From Microvelia longipes (taxonomy: Eukaryota; Arthropoda; Insecta; Hemiptera; Veliidae): a stretch of 64,000 nucleotides of DNA. The notes under the pieces are model-generated. The model was not told the DNA's origin. It searched no databases and worked only from the letters and a program-made list of their open reading frames with translations. The DNA lies in the NCBI GenBank assembly GCA_018340805.1, contig JACMZG010000008.1:27019245-27083244 (forward strand), read 5' to 3'. Shown here in pieces: positions 63,615 to 64,000 of the stretch. The stretch's first letter is position 1; each line of letters opens with the position of its first letter. Both the position numbers and the translations under genes were made by a program.

Positions 63615-64000
63615 TATTATACCAAAAAAATTTTACACAAACAAAAATGAATTTGATGACAAAATACGAAAAACAAAATTGTGTAAATGATTTAGCAAAA
63701 TGAAAACAGTGTTGCACTGATTAACAGGTCTTCATTTAGACACCTGTGGATTCGTGCAACCTGGTCCACGTTCAAACTTGAAACGCTTGATACTGCTTTA
63801 TTTATGAAAGCTGTTACAATAATTGAACATTGTATTTGTATTAACTCTACTGTTTACTGAAAACATATGTAAATAAAGTTTTTAATATATTTAACATTCG
63901 CCAAAGCAAGGCCGCATTGTTGTTTATGACAAAGTGTGTCGTAAATCCAGGTAATAAGTTAATAACATTGACATTTTGCGATATATTACGTTACTTTCAA

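Larger units (their letters stand above)
63065..64000. mobile_element. PIF/Harbinger-like element, right end cut by window
   Basis: The left end starts GGCCCGTATTCAAAGACG after TAA (63062-63064), which fits the 3-bp TWA target of PIF/Harbinger elements. Inside lie CCTAAC-containing tandem repeats (63083-63186), then an arm at 63317-63392 that returns inverted at 63925-64000 with only a few mismatches (shared core TATCGCAAAAT and AATCCAGGTAATAAGTTAAT in one orientation). The arms enclose the Myb exon and its promoter. The axis of symmetry is near 63658, so if the element is symmetrical its right end should be near 64252. Confidence 0.6.

Overview
The window is AT-rich animal nuclear DNA with long introns, canonical GT-AG exon borders, many (TA)n microsatellites and dense short transposon relics. 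The only host protein-coding gene I can support encodes tomosyn (vertebrate STXBP5/STXBP5L), the syntaxin-binding decoy SNARE of the Lgl/tomosyn WD40 family. Protein features and composition suggest an arthropod, most likely an insect; I cannot go further from sequence alone.

Layout. Positions 1-29182 hold no recognisable host exon. This stretch is built of repeats: tRNA-like SINE relics, a roughly 700-bp family containing a segment that resembles the internal promoter of 5S rRNA genes, several TIR/MITE elements with clear target-site duplications, fold-back elements, a 99-bp higher-order tandem repeat, and TA tracts. From 29183 to about 58820, plus strand, there are thirteen tomosyn exons. 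Eleven consecutive exons (29183-50998) read in one continuous frame of 598 codons, covering most of the two N-terminal beta-propellers. Two further exons, 51736-52015 and 58604-58820 (or 58709), encode serine/arginine/proline-rich hinge sequence. The first coding exon(s) lie upstream of 29183 and were not found, either because they are outside the window or because I could not see them. The C-terminal propeller part and the R-SNARE motif lie beyond the window. From 63065 to the end is a PIF/Harbinger-like element carrying, on the minus strand, the first exon of a Myb/SANT-like DNA-binding protein.

Main points of interest. (1) The two hinge exons both enter in phase 0 and leave in phase 1, and joining them in series makes an immediate stop, so they behave as frame-locked mutually exclusive exons. 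This matches the alternative hinge exons reported for Drosophila Tomosyn. (2) The interspersed 5S-like repeat family has at least seven copies carrying the 5S-like block. (3) A 285-bp element made largely of GGAGCGCC/GGCGCTCC units sits inside one 5S-like repeat with a perfect 8-bp target duplication. (4) A 541-bp MITE family has two copies of exactly the same length, each with a perfect 8-bp target duplication, plus an older copy. (5) The terminal Harbinger-like element is nearly symmetrical around the Myb start, which predicts its missing end about 250 bp past the window.
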